This document shows positions 1 through 7,654 of a stretch of DNA of 64,000 nucleotides, piece by piece (positions within the stretch are counted from its first letter, which is position 1; each line of letters begins with the position of its first letter). Below the pieces are notes generated by a model. That model did not search any database and was not told where the DNA came from. It saw only the letters and a list, made by a program, of their open reading frames with translations. Made by a program: the position numbers and the translations under genes. This stretch comes from JANQRX01 sp963663975 (GTDB taxonomy: Bacteria; Pseudomonadota; Alphaproteobacteria; Rhizobiales; Kaistiaceae), in the NCBI GenBank assembly GCA_963663975.2, contig CAXXRA010000006.1:124001-188000 (forward strand). Direction: 5' to 3'.

Positions 1-40
1 CTCACGACCGTTGATGCCGACGGACACCATTGGGGGCACG

Positions 41-691
41 ATGTCGAAACGCGAACTGGAAGCTCTTGACCTTGCCGCGTTGCTTTGCAGCCGGGTTTGC
101 CACGATATCATCTCGCCGGTCGGCGCAATCATCAACGGACTGGAGGTCCTGGATGAGGACAACAGCGAGGACATGCGTGAATTCGCTTTTGGGCTGATCA
201 GGCGCAGTGCCGCGCAGGGGTCGGCGAAATTGCAATTCGCTCGGCTGGCCTTCGGCGCGGCCGGTTCGGCCGGGGCCGAAATCGATCTGGCAGACGCCGA
301 GAGGGTGGCGCGGGGTTACATGGAGGGCGAGAAAGCGGACTTCTCCTGGTCGGCACCCAAGTCGCTGATGCCCAAGAATCTGGTCAAGCTCATGCTCAAT
401 CTGGTCCTGCTCGCCAACGCAGCGGTTCCGCGCGGCGGGTCGGTCAGTGCCGTCATCGAGGGGGAAACGACCGCCCCACGGTTTGTTCTCAAGGCCGAAG
501 GTCCCAGCGCCCGCATTCCAGCCGCGTTCGAAAAATTGATCCCCGGTGACCTGGACGATGTCGATGTCGACGCCCAATCGGTGCAGGGCTATTACACAGG
601 TGCGCTCGCGCGCGCATCCCGCATGACGATCGCTGCCGGGATCGAAGGCGGGCAAGTGGTGATCGAATCGATGCCCCATCCCGTCGCGTGA
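41..691 (+). CDS. chpT: Histidine phosphotransferase ChpT
   Basis: ChpT relays phosphate from the hybrid kinase CckA to CtrA and CpdR in alphaproteobacterial cell-cycle control. The 216-residue protein has the family layout: an N-terminal dimerisation helix bearing the phospho-accepting His21 in CSRVCHDIISPVGAI, followed by a degenerate HATPase-like domain. The length fits the family. I chose the ATG at 41, preceded by a G-rich stretch (TGGGGGCACG), over an upstream TTG at 11, because the homologous part begins at MSKRELEALDL. Downstream lie a CheY-like receiver and convergent ctrA, the order common in Rhodospirillales-like genomes. Identity comes from family resemblance and context. Confidence 0.9.
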   Translation: MSKRELEALDLAALLCSRVCHDIISPVGAIINGLEVLDEDNSEDMREFAFGLIRRSAAQGSAKLQFARLAFGAAGSAGAEIDLADAERVARGYMEGEKADFSWSAPKSLMPKNLVKLMLNLVLLANAAVPRGGSVSAVIEGETTAPRFVLKAEGPSARIPAAFEKLIPGDLDDVDVDAQSVQGYYTGALARASRMTIAAGIEGGQVVIESMPHPVA

Positions 692-709
692 ACCCGCATC
701 GATCGACAG

Positions 710-724
710 TTCAGCCAAAGTTAA
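710..724 (+). promoter_or_regulatory. Candidate CtrA-binding box (TTCA-N7-TTAA)
   Basis: In the gap between chpT and the CheY-like gene, TTCA is followed by seven bases and then TTAA. This matches the CtrA consensus TTAA-N7-TTAA with one mismatch. It lies 63 bases before the receiver gene's ATG, a sensible promoter distance. It is seen by eye only, and short degenerate boxes occur by chance. Confidence 0.3.
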
Positions 725-787
725 CGCCTGGACGGCTACGTTCCAATGGAGGCCTGACAATCCGGGGCCGTTCACGGGAATCCATCA

Positions 788-1153
788 ATGCCGTCCTGCC
801 TGATCGTTGATGACTCCAGCGTCGTTCGCAAAGTCGCCCGTCGGATACTGGAAGGTTTCGATTTTGAGGTCGCGGAGGCTGGCGACGGCGCTGAGGCACT
901 GGTCATGTGCCAGCAGTCGATGCCGGATTTCATCCTCCTCGACTGGCACCTGCCGGTCATGGACGGCCTGGATTTCCTGGTCGGTTTGCGGAGTCTGAAG
1001 GACGGCAAGCAGCCGAAGGTCGTTTTTTGTACCAGCGAAGTCGACGTTGCCCAGATCGCCAAGGCGCATCGGGCCGGAGCTGACGATTACATGCTCAAGC
1101 CGTTCGACCGCGGAATGGTCGAGGCCAAGTTGCACGAGGTTGGGGTACTTTGA
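788..1153 (+). CDS. Single-domain CheY-like response regulator
   Basis: A 121-residue protein made only of a receiver domain. The acidic pocket (VDDSS near residue 7), the phospho-acceptor Asp52 in LLDWHLPVMDG and the conserved Lys in DYMLKPFD are all present, so it should be phosphorylated. There is no output domain. It sits between chpT and ctrA, which suggests a role in the CckA-ChpT phosphorelay, perhaps as a phosphate sink or adaptor. It does not look like CpdR, which has a different pocket and C-terminus. A strong hairpin terminator follows. Confidence 0.85.
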   Translation: MPSCLIVDDSSVVRKVARRILEGFDFEVAEAGDGAEALVMCQQSMPDFILLDWHLPVMDGLDFLVGLRSLKDGKQPKVVFCTSEVDVAQIAKAHRAGADDYMLKPFDRGMVEAKLHEVGVL

Positions 1154-1182
1154 GGGCGGGACCATCCGTCCGCCTAAAACGA

Positions 1183-1208
1183 AAAAAGGCGCTCCGACGC
1201 GCCTTTTT
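1183..1208. terminator. Bidirectional intrinsic terminator
   Basis: A perfect inverted repeat, AAAAAGGCGC / GCGCCTTTTT, with a 6-base TCCGAC loop lies between the convergent CheY-like gene and ctrA. The A-tract and T-tract flanks let it work in both directions. Confidence 0.85.
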
Positions 1209-1229
1209 CATGACCCGATTGAAAGGCCG

Positions 1230-1931
1230 TCAGGCGCTTTCCTTCAGCTCCTGATTGTCGGGCTCACGCAGTACGTAACCCCGGCCCCAAACCGTCTCGA
1301 TGTAGTTCTGGCCGCCCGTCGCTGCGGCGAGCTTCTTGCGCAGTTTGCAGATGAACACGTCGATGATCTTCAACTCGGGCTCGTCCATTCCGCCGTACAG
1401 GTGATTTAGAAACATCTCCTTCGTCAGCGTAGTGCCTTTGCGCAGCGAAAGGAGTTCCAGCATCTGGTACTCCTTGCCGGTAAGGTGGACGCGCTGGTCG
1501 TTGACCTCCACGGTCTTGGCATCCAGGTTCACGGACAGTTCGGCGGTGTTGATGATGGATTGGGCATGCCCCTTCGACCGCCGTATGATGGCGTGAATGC
1601 GGGCGACGAGTTCGTCCTTGTGAAACGGCTTGGTCATATAATCGTCGGCGCCGAAACCAAGGCCGCGCACCTTGTCCTCGATCCCAGCGAGTCCAGAAAG
1701 GATCAGAATCGGGGTCTGCACCTTGGCCAGGCGCAGCGTCCGCAGAACCTCATAACCAGACATATCCGGCAGATTGAGATCGAGCAGGATGATGTCGTAG
1801 TCGTAGAGCTTGCCGAGATCGACCCCCTCTTCGCCGAGATCGGTCGTGTAGACGTTGAAACTCTCGGATTTCAGCATCAACTCGATGCTTTGCGCGGTCG
1901 CGCTGTCATCCTCGATCAATAAAACACGCAT
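1230..1931 (-). CDS. ctrA: Cell-cycle master regulator CtrA
   Basis: OmpR-family response regulator that controls DNA replication, flagellar and division genes in Alphaproteobacteria. The receiver domain (about residues 1-120) carries Asp51 in LLDLNLPDMSGYEV and the switch Lys in DDYMTKPFHKDE. The C-terminal winged helix contains the CtrA-typical segment RRSKGHAQSIINT and the recognition region IIDVFICKLRKKL. I use the ATG at 1931 behind AGGGGG rather than the TTG at 1937. The protein has 233 residues and ends in ESA, not the Ala-Ala tail that ClpXP reads in Caulobacter, so turnover may differ. It converges on the receiver gene. Confidence 0.97.
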   Translation of the reverse strand: MRVLLIEDDSATAQSIELMLKSESFNVYTTDLGEEGVDLGKLYDYDIILLDLNLPDMSGYEVLRTLRLAKVQTPILILSGLAGIEDKVRGLGFGADDYMTKPFHKDELVARIHAIIRRSKGHAQSIINTAELSVNLDAKTVEVNDQRVHLTGKEYQMLELLSLRKGTTLTKEMFLNHLYGGMDEPELKIIDVFICKLRKKLAAATGGQNYIETVWGRGYVLREPDNQELKESA

Positions 1932-2369
1932 TGCCAATCCCCCTGGCGGTTCGCCGCTCGGCCTTCCGGCCGCACAAGCCTTGTACCAAGAATAGCTTAA
2001 CCCCGATTCGCACGCTACCGGCCAATGGTTAACAAACTCTGATTCATGGGCACAAGTCGATTAATGGAATCGTCCAGGCAGTGCTCCGAACCGAGATGAG
2101 GTGCCTCGCATTTCGCGGCGACAGCTTTCTCGTAACCAAGTTGAAGAAAAGCCGACAAGGGAATTGCAGGATTCTTGTACTTGGCTCCTAAATTCGGTCG
2201 TCGAATTTACCCCGAATTAAGCCATCAGCGGCCATGATTAACGCCAGATGTAAACGAAAGGTTAGCGGTCGCACATCGGCGGGGCGGCAATCGTCTCGGC
2301 GTGGTCAGCAACAACGGCGAAGGCCAGCGATCCCTTATCTTGCGGGAGGCTGAGGGAGAAATCAGTACG
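1932..2369. other. ctrA / fliJ divergent intergenic region
   Basis: A 438-base gap between divergent ctrA and the fliJ-like gene with no coding sequence that I can support. It is more AT-rich than its surroundings. It contains two GATTC sites (2005-2009 and 2041-2045), which are potential CcrM methylation targets, several isolated TTAA half-sites, and a better CtrA-like box at 2206-2220. It probably holds both promoters. Confidence 0.6.
2206..2220. promoter_or_regulatory. Candidate CtrA-binding box (TTTA-N7-TTAA)
   Basis: TTTA, seven bases and TTAA give one mismatch to the CtrA consensus. It lies 150 bases upstream of the fliJ-like start and about 275 bases from ctrA. CtrA autoregulates and controls flagellar genes in relatives, so the context fits. 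The spacing and match alone do not prove binding. Confidence 0.35.
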
Positions 2370-2744
2370 ATGAAGTCGCGTGACGGCATGATCCGGCTTA
2401 TGCGCTATCAGGCTGAAGAAAAGAATCGTCAGGTCGTTCAGATCGAGATGATGATCGCAGAGTTTGGACGCCGAGCAACTGACCTGGAAGAGCAGATCAG
2501 CAGCGAGCAGGAGCGCAGCGGGATTCACGATTCAGGACATTTCGCATACCCGACCTTCGCCAAGGCCGCGGCGCAACGGCGCGACAATCTGCGGGCATCG
2601 ATCGACGACCTGAAGGTCCAACTCGATGCTGCGAAGATGGATCACGATGCCGCGCTTGAGGAACTCAAGAAGTCGGAGGCGATTGCCGAACGCGATGGTG
2701 CCGGCAGAGCCAGCGCGGCGGCTGCGGTCGGACAGAGCGGCTAA
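2370..2744 (+). CDS. fliJ: Flagellar export protein FliJ-like
   Basis: A 124-residue, almost wholly helical and charged protein, consistent with the FliJ coiled-coil chaperone of the flagellar type III export ATPase. The N-terminus (MKSRDGMIRLMRYQAEEKNR) resembles alphaproteobacterial FliJ. The ATG at 2370 follows GAGGGAGAA, so I prefer it over an upstream GTG at 2301. The Ala/Gly-rich tail is probably disordered. FliJ next to ctrA is a common alphaproteobacterial arrangement. FliJ is weakly conserved, so the name rests on N-terminal resemblance, coiled-coil composition and position. Confidence 0.75.
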   Translation: MKSRDGMIRLMRYQAEEKNRQVVQIEMMIAEFGRRATDLEEQISSEQERSGIHDSGHFAYPTFAKAAAQRRDNLRASIDDLKVQLDAAKMDHDAALEELKKSEAIAERDGAGRASAAAAVGQSG

Positions 2745-2880
2745 CCACCGAACAACGCCCCAGGCCGGCTTGCGCGCCGCGGCCAAGCGGGTCGAGCTGT
2801 CATCCGCGTCAAGTCACGATATGGGCACCGATCGCTGGACGATCGGATCGCAGATATGAATCTTGAATTGTAGGCAGTAC

Positions 2881-2895
2881 GTCCGTTTTTCGGAC
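2881..2895. promoter_or_regulatory. Inverted repeat upstream of divK
   Basis: GTCCG-TTTTT-CGGAC is a perfect 5-bp inverted repeat about 93 bases before the divK ATG, in an AT-rich promoter-like stretch with nearby GAATC sites. It could be an operator or part of a leader hairpin. No regulator can be named. Confidence 0.3.
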
Positions 2896-2987
2896 ATCCA
2901 GTTTGCTATTGTGAAATGAATCAGCGTTAAGCTCAACGGTGTCGCAGGGCTGGCGGCGACCGTGACAGCCGACCGCGGGGTGTTTGA

Positions 2988-3359
2988 ATGAGCAAGACGG
3001 TGCTGGTCGTCGAAGACAACGAACTGAACATGAAGCTCTTCAACGATCTTCTGGAAGCAAGCGGCTATGAGACACTCCAGACTCGCAACGGGCTGGAGGC
3101 GATCGACCTGGCGCGTGAGCATCATCCGGATCTGATCCTGATGGACATCCAGCTCCCGGAAGTATCGGGGCTCGAAGTCACCAAGTGGATCAAGGAGGAC
3201 GACGAGTTGAAGATGATTCCAGTCATCGCCGTCACCGCGTTCGCCATGAAAGGGGACGAAGAGCGCATCCGGCAAGGCGGCTGCGAAGACTACCTGTCCA
3301 AGCCGATTTCCGTGACCGAATTCATCGATACCATCAAGCTGTATCTCGGCGACAGCTAG
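2988..3359 (+). CDS. divK: Polar differentiation response regulator DivK
   Basis: Single-domain receiver that controls the DivJ/PleC/DivL-CckA circuit. At 123 residues it matches DivK in length. It carries the DivK-typical start TVLVVEDNELNMKLFNDLLE, the phospho-acceptor Asp53 in LMDIQLPEVSGLEV, and EDYLSKPISV with the conserved Lys. GTG and TTG sites nearby were not needed because the ATG at 2988 starts the homology. In relatives pleD follows immediately; here only a shattered remnant of pleD remains. Confidence 0.95.
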   Translation: MSKTVLVVEDNELNMKLFNDLLEASGYETLQTRNGLEAIDLAREHHPDLILMDIQLPEVSGLEVTKWIKEDDELKMIPVIAVTAFAMKGDEERIRQGGCEDYLSKPISVTEFIDTIKLYLGDS

Positions 3360-3379
3360 ATGGACGAAACGTTGCAGGC

Positions 3380-3615
3380 ATGACCGCAAGAATCCTGATA
3401 TCGACGATAATTCCACAAACGCCAAGTTGCTCGAAGCTCGGCTGGGCGACGACGCCCAGGTGACCATCGAAATGGCGTCGACCGATGGCCTCAGCGGATC
3501 GATCGCTTCAAATCGGTCAATGATTCCTACGGTCATCCGGCCGGCGATGCGGTTCTTCGAGAGTTCGCCAAACGCCTGAGGATGGCGGTGCGCGGCGTCG
3601 ACCTCGTCGAGCAAA
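3380..3615 (+). pseudogene. pleD: Degraded remnant of pleD (receiver-GGDEF diguanylate cyclase)
   Basis: Twenty bases after divK an ATG opens MTARILI, the usual PleD start. The reading then moves to another frame at about 3400 (DDNSTNAKLLEARLGDDAQV, receiver-like). By 3498 it is in a third frame that encodes IDRFKSVNDSYGHPAGDAVL and REFAKRLRMAVRGVDLV, the block just before the GGDEF signature. Most of both receivers and the GGDEF catalytic core are missing, so no active diguanylate cyclase can be made. This shows a large internal deletion plus frameshifts. Position after divK supports the identity. Confidence 0.8.
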
Positions 3616-4204
3616 GCGCGGAGGCCGCAACCGGATTATCTCAACCGCCGCGTGACAGATTGGCGCCCACGGCGGGGTGCGAACGGTTAAGCATAATATT
3701 TTACTAAAATTGAAAATAATGGGGCCGCAACGACGGTAACCGGTTGCTATTGGCCGTCCGTGGGGTAGGCTCATGCCGTCGTTCGAGCGGGATGCGCGTG
3801 CCCGATGTCTTGTCCAGAGGCTGACCGCCGCGACAGGCCGATCTCGAACACATTGAGATAAACATACCCTGCGGAGTGCTCAGGTCCGCCGCATCTCCTG
3901 GGTCCGTGGGGTCGGCCGGCATTAGAGCGGGATCAGTGGCCTCCTCGTTCACGCTCGCTCTGTGCCGGCCACTCATCGCCGCTTCACGACCAAAATCCAA
4001 GCATATCCAGCGGCTCCGGCGTTCCCGATCGGGCATGACGGCAGACCGATGTGAATCGGCCGGCGACCATGAAGGCGCCGACGGCGAGGTTTCAGGATGC
4101 GTTGAATTGCCGGACCAGATTCCGAACCGGTCGAATATGACCCTGGCCTCGGCCAGCAAGCCCTTGTTCGAGGCGCCGGGTGCCGTTGCCGGGATGTCGA
4201 CCGG
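3616..4204. other. Intergenic stretch without a recognisable gene
   Basis: About 590 bases between the pleD remnant and rpmG. Several open frames exist on both strands, but none has a credible start, ribosome binding site or recognisable protein. The first 100 bases are AT-rich (an ATATTTTACTAAAATTG-like stretch near 3695). It may be decayed coding DNA related to the pleD loss. Confidence 0.5.
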
Positions 4205-4372
4205 CTACTTGATCTTGGCCTCGCGAAACTCGACGTGCTTGCGCGCCACCGGGTCATACTTCTTCATGACCAGCTTGTCGGTCTTCGTGCGCGAGTTTTT
4301 CTTGGTCACGTAGTAGAACCCGGTGTCAGCCGAGCTGACGAGCTTTATTTTGATTGTCGTGGCCTTGGCCAT
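4205..4372 (-). CDS. rpmG: 50S ribosomal protein L33
   Basis: A 55-residue basic protein starting MAKATTIKIKLVSSADTGFY and ending VEFREAKIK. It contains the TKKNSRTKTDKLVMKKYDP block typical of bacterial L33. The length and sequence are standard for the Cys-free alphaproteobacterial form, which lacks the zinc-binding cysteines. It lies alone on the minus strand, opposite to the next gene. Confidence 0.95.
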   Translation of the reverse strand: MAKATTIKIKLVSSADTGFYYVTKKNSRTKTDKLVMKKYDPVARKHVEFREAKIK

Positions 4373-4429
4373 GGCGGTCTACCTCAAAGGGGTCGAAATT
4401 TGCGCGCCACCCTAAGAATGGGCTGTCGA

Positions 4430-5353
4430 ATGTCAAGCAGGCTGCGGCTGAAAACACTTCTCGCCGTGCTGCTGTTCGCCGGATCTGCCGTCGCGGAGCC
4501 GCCGAGAACCACCACGCTCAACGACGCCTCACCATATCCCGAAGGACCGTTGGCGCGTGACGGTGGTGTCTACTATGCCGAGATGGGCCGCGACCGTATC
4601 CTGTTTTCGGATGGCAAGCGAACCACGCAGCTCTGGGAGGCAAGCGGCTGCGGCCCGACGTCGGTTTCCGAATACCGATCCGGATTCGTCGTTCTGTGCC
4701 ATCGGCCAGGCGCGCTGGCCGTTATTTCGCGAACTGGTGAAACCCGCGGCATCATCCTGGAAGATGTCAATGGCCAACGTTTCGTGACGCCCAATGCGTC
4801 CATATCGGATGCGCGGGGCGGGGTCTATTTCTCGTCGTCGGGCAGTTTCGCCCCCGATGGTCCCCGGACCGGGGCCGTCCTGTATCTCGGCGCCGACGGT
4901 CGGTTACGCCGCGTGGCCGAGGGTATCCATTACTCCAACGGCGTGGCGCTCTCGCGGGACGGTCGAACACTCTACGTCTCAGAGCATCTCTCGCGCAACG
5001 TCCTGGCATACCCGGTTGCGGCTGATGGCTCGCTTGGCAGCCGGCGGGTGCATTTTTCGTTGGACGATCTAGTGGGCACGGATCCGTTGCGCCGATGGGA
5101 TGTCGGCCCGGACGGATTGGCGGTGGACGATCACGGAAACATCTACGTTGCCGAATATGGCGCTGGGCGCCTGCTGGTCGTCTCCCCGGAAAAGCAGCTG
5201 GTGACGACGGTTGAGGTCGATGAGCAATATATCACCGCGCCGGCGCTCTCGTCTGATGGCGCAACCTTGTTCGTGACGGCGCCGTCAGCGCGTGACCCCC
5301 GACAGCCCGGCAGAGTTTACGCGATCAGCAATCCGGTTCACGCCCAGGATTAA
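4430..5353 (+). CDS. Exported SMP-30/gluconolactonase-like beta-propeller protein
   Basis: A 307-residue protein with a clear signal peptide (SSRLRLKTLLAVLLFAGS, then AVA-EP) and a six-bladed-propeller-type sequence. Conserved segments are SPYPEGPLARDGGVYYAEMG, the SNGVALSRDGRTLYVSEH block and VGPDGLAVDDHGNIYVAEYG, the pattern of SMP-30/gluconolactonase/LRE proteins with metal-binding Glu/Asn/Asp. It is likely a periplasmic lactonase or related hydrolase; the substrate is unknown. An alternative ATG lies at 4418. The stop is 17 bases from the end of convergent rnr. Confidence 0.8.
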   Translation: MSSRLRLKTLLAVLLFAGSAVAEPPRTTTLNDASPYPEGPLARDGGVYYAEMGRDRILFSDGKRTTQLWEASGCGPTSVSEYRSGFVVLCHRPGALAVISRTGETRGIILEDVNGQRFVTPNASISDARGGVYFSSSGSFAPDGPRTGAVLYLGADGRLRRVAEGIHYSNGVALSRDGRTLYVSEHLSRNVLAYPVAADGSLGSRRVHFSLDDLVGTDPLRRWDVGPDGLAVDDHGNIYVAEYGAGRLLVVSPEKQLVTTVEVDEQYITAPALSSDGATLFVTAPSARDPRQPGRVYAISNPVHAQD

Positions 5354-5370
5354 CGGGGCCAGTCGTAGGC

Positions 5371-7653
5371 CTATACGGCGCGGCGGCGGGACCGGCCACG
5401 TCCGTGCCGCTTTCCGCCGACAGTTTGCGGGCGCGGCCTGCGTTTCTTCGCCTCCAGGATTCGTCCCGAGCTCAGCATCTCAAACCGCAGCGATCCTGAC
5501 AGGGGTACGGCTTCGACCAGCCGAACCTCGACCGCGTCACCAAGCCGGTGCGTTTCACCAGTGCGTTCTCCGGTGACGGAGTGGCGGGATTCGTCAAACC
5601 GAAAATAGTCGCTACCGAGCGACGACAAAGGGACGAAACCGTCTGCTCCGGTCTCGTCCAATTTCACGAACAGGCCGGCGCCAGTTACCCCGGCAATGCG
5701 CCCGGCGAAGGTCGCGCCGATACTGGCTGCGAGCCAATGAGCGACGAGGCGGTCGATGGTGTCCCGTTCGGCAGCCATGGCTCGCCGCTCCGCAACGGAA
5801 ATGCGGGCCGCCGTTTCAGGCAGATCGGCGACCGCGACATCGGTGATCCCATCCCGTCCCAAGTTCAAGGCGCGGATGATCGCCCGGTGGACAATGAGGT
5901 CGGCGTAACGCCTGATCGGCGATGTGAAATGAGCATAGCGGCGGAGGTTCAGACCGAAATGCCCGATGTTTTGCGGGCTATACTCGGCCTGAGACTGACT
6001 GCGCAGCACCACTTCGTTGACCAAGGCGCTGTGCTCGGTGTCACGCACCCGACCGAGGACGCTGTTGAAATGGGCCGGCCGAAGGTTCCCGGCCTTGGGC
6101 AGGCTCAGTTCGATCGATTTCAGGAACTCACGCAGCGCCTCCAGCTTGGCCATGGAGGGATTGTCGTGGATCCTGTAAACGATCGGCGAATCCCGGCTCT
6201 CCAGGGTTTCGGCGGCTGCGACGTTGGCCTGAATCATGAGTTCCTCGATCAGGCGGTGGGCTTCAAGCCGCGGCGGGATGACCACCCTTTCAATATGACC
6301 GGCCTGACCGAGAATGATCTTTCGCTCGGGCAGATCGAGATCGAGCGGCGCACGCTCATCGCGTTCGCGCGCCAGACACTTGTAAGCTGCGCGCAAATCG
6401 TCGAGTGCATCGGCGATTCCCGGTGGAAGGTCGCGCGACTTGCCATCGAAGGCGGCCTGGGCCCCCTGGTATGAGAGGCTTGCCGCCGACCGCATCATGA
6501 TCCGCTTGAAGCAGTGACTTTTCCTGCGACCGTCGGCGGTGAAAATCATCCGCACGGCAATTGCCGGCCGGTCGACGTTTTCGCGCAGCGAGCACAGATC
6601 ATTGGAAATGCGCTCCGGCAACATCGGAACCACGCGATCGGGAAAGTAGACCGAATTGCCGCGTTCCAGGGCGGACCGGTCGAGCGCCGAACCTGGTGGT
6701 ACGTAATGGGCGACGTCGGCAATCGCAACGATCACGATGTGGCCGTTGGGGTTTGCCGGGTCCGGATCCGGCTCGGCGTAGACCGCATCGTCGTGATCTC
6801 TCGCGTCTACCGGGTCGATGGTCACCAGTGGCAAGTGGCGCCAGTCCTTGCGACCCTTGAGCGCCGCAGGCCGGGCGGCCTCGGCCTCGGCCAGCGCCGG
6901 CTCGGAAAAGACATAGGGGATGCCGTGGGTCTCAAGTGCGATCAAGCTGACCGCTTTCTGGTCGGTCATCGAACCGACAATTTCGGTAATGCGGGCGCGC
7001 GAATGATGGTGACGTCCGTCGCCGCTCGGGGACACGGTGACGAGGTCGCCTTCTCGGGCGTCAGAAGTGTCGGGTTCGAGGATCAGGGCTTTTTGCCGAC
7101 GATCCACCGGCTCGATTTGTGCGCCGCCCGGGCGACGGCGTACAACGCCGAGAATTCGGCGTGGCGGCGCTTGCAAGATCTTCAGGATCTCACCGTTATA
7201 ACGGGCGCCGTTGTTGCCGCGATTCCGCTTGAGCCGGGCCAGAATCCGGTCGCCGACGCCCGGCACAGCTCGCCCCCGCGCGCTCCGTCTTACGATGACC
7301 GCTACGGTCGGCGGCGAACCGCTTTCATCGGGCCAATCAACGGGATTTGCGGTGAGCTCGCCATCCTGATCGCGGCCGGTAATTTCCAGCACGGTGACCG
7401 GCGGCAGGTCGATCGCGTGCTTGGTGGCCGGCCGCGTTTGGCTCTCGATCGATCCATCGTCAGCCAGCGTCTTCAACATGTTTCCAAGGGCTTTACGCGC
7501 ACTGCCGGTGACGCCGAAAGCTCGCGCGATGTTGCGTTTCCCGCCTCTGCCGGGGTGATCAGCGACAAAAGCGAGCACCTCCTCGCGCGACGGTAGTCGC
7601 GACATTTCGCGCCGCTTCGCTGCGGCGGTCCGAAACTGGCCTTTGCGGGGCAA
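5371..7653 (-). CDS. rnr: Ribonuclease R
   Basis: 3'-5' exoribonuclease of the RNB family that degrades structured RNA. The 760-residue protein has an N-terminal winged-helix/cold-shock region, the RNB catalytic motif DPVDARDHDDAVYAEPD, the HFTSPIRRYADLIVHR block and a C-terminal S1 domain (FAGRIAGVTGAGLFVKLDE), then a basic tail. The TTG at 7653 is one base after the topA stop. An in-frame ATG at 7605 (MSRLPSREEVLAF) is the alternative start, and family homology begins there. Cotranscription with topA is likely. Confidence 0.95.
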   Translation of the reverse strand: MPRKGQFRTAAAKRREMSRLPSREEVLAFVADHPGRGGKRNIARAFGVTGSARKALGNMLKTLADDGSIESQTRPATKHAIDLPPVTVLEITGRDQDGELTANPVDWPDESGSPPTVAVIVRRSARGRAVPGVGDRILARLKRNRGNNGARYNGEILKILQAPPRRILGVVRRRPGGAQIEPVDRRQKALILEPDTSDAREGDLVTVSPSGDGRHHHSRARITEIVGSMTDQKAVSLIALETHGIPYVFSEPALAEAEAARPAALKGRKDWRHLPLVTIDPVDARDHDDAVYAEPDPDPANPNGHIVIVAIADVAHYVPPGSALDRSALERGNSVYFPDRVVPMLPERISNDLCSLRENVDRPAIAVRMIFTADGRRKSHCFKRIMMRSAASLSYQGAQAAFDGKSRDLPPGIADALDDLRAAYKCLARERDERAPLDLDLPERKIILGQAGHIERVVIPPRLEAHRLIEELMIQANVAAAETLESRDSPIVYRIHDNPSMAKLEALREFLKSIELSLPKAGNLRPAHFNSVLGRVRDTEHSALVNEVVLRSQSQAEYSPQNIGHFGLNLRRYAHFTSPIRRYADLIVHRAIIRALNLGRDGITDVAVADLPETAARISVAERRAMAAERDTIDRLVAHWLAASIGATFAGRIAGVTGAGLFVKLDETGADGFVPLSSLGSDYFRFDESRHSVTGERTGETHRLGDAVEVRLVEAVPLSGSLRFEMLSSGRILEAKKRRPRPQTVGGKRHGRGRSRRRAV

Positions 7654-7654
7654 G

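Noticed and set aside
3704..4159. A 151-codon minus-strand frame between pleD remnant and rpmG
   Set aside because: Composition is irregular and no homology or start signal is visible; treated as non-coding or decayed.
6514..7596. A 360-codon open frame antisense to rnr
   Set aside because: It mirrors a fully conserved RNase R gene, has no recognisable protein and no good start. Long antisense frames are common in high-GC DNA.
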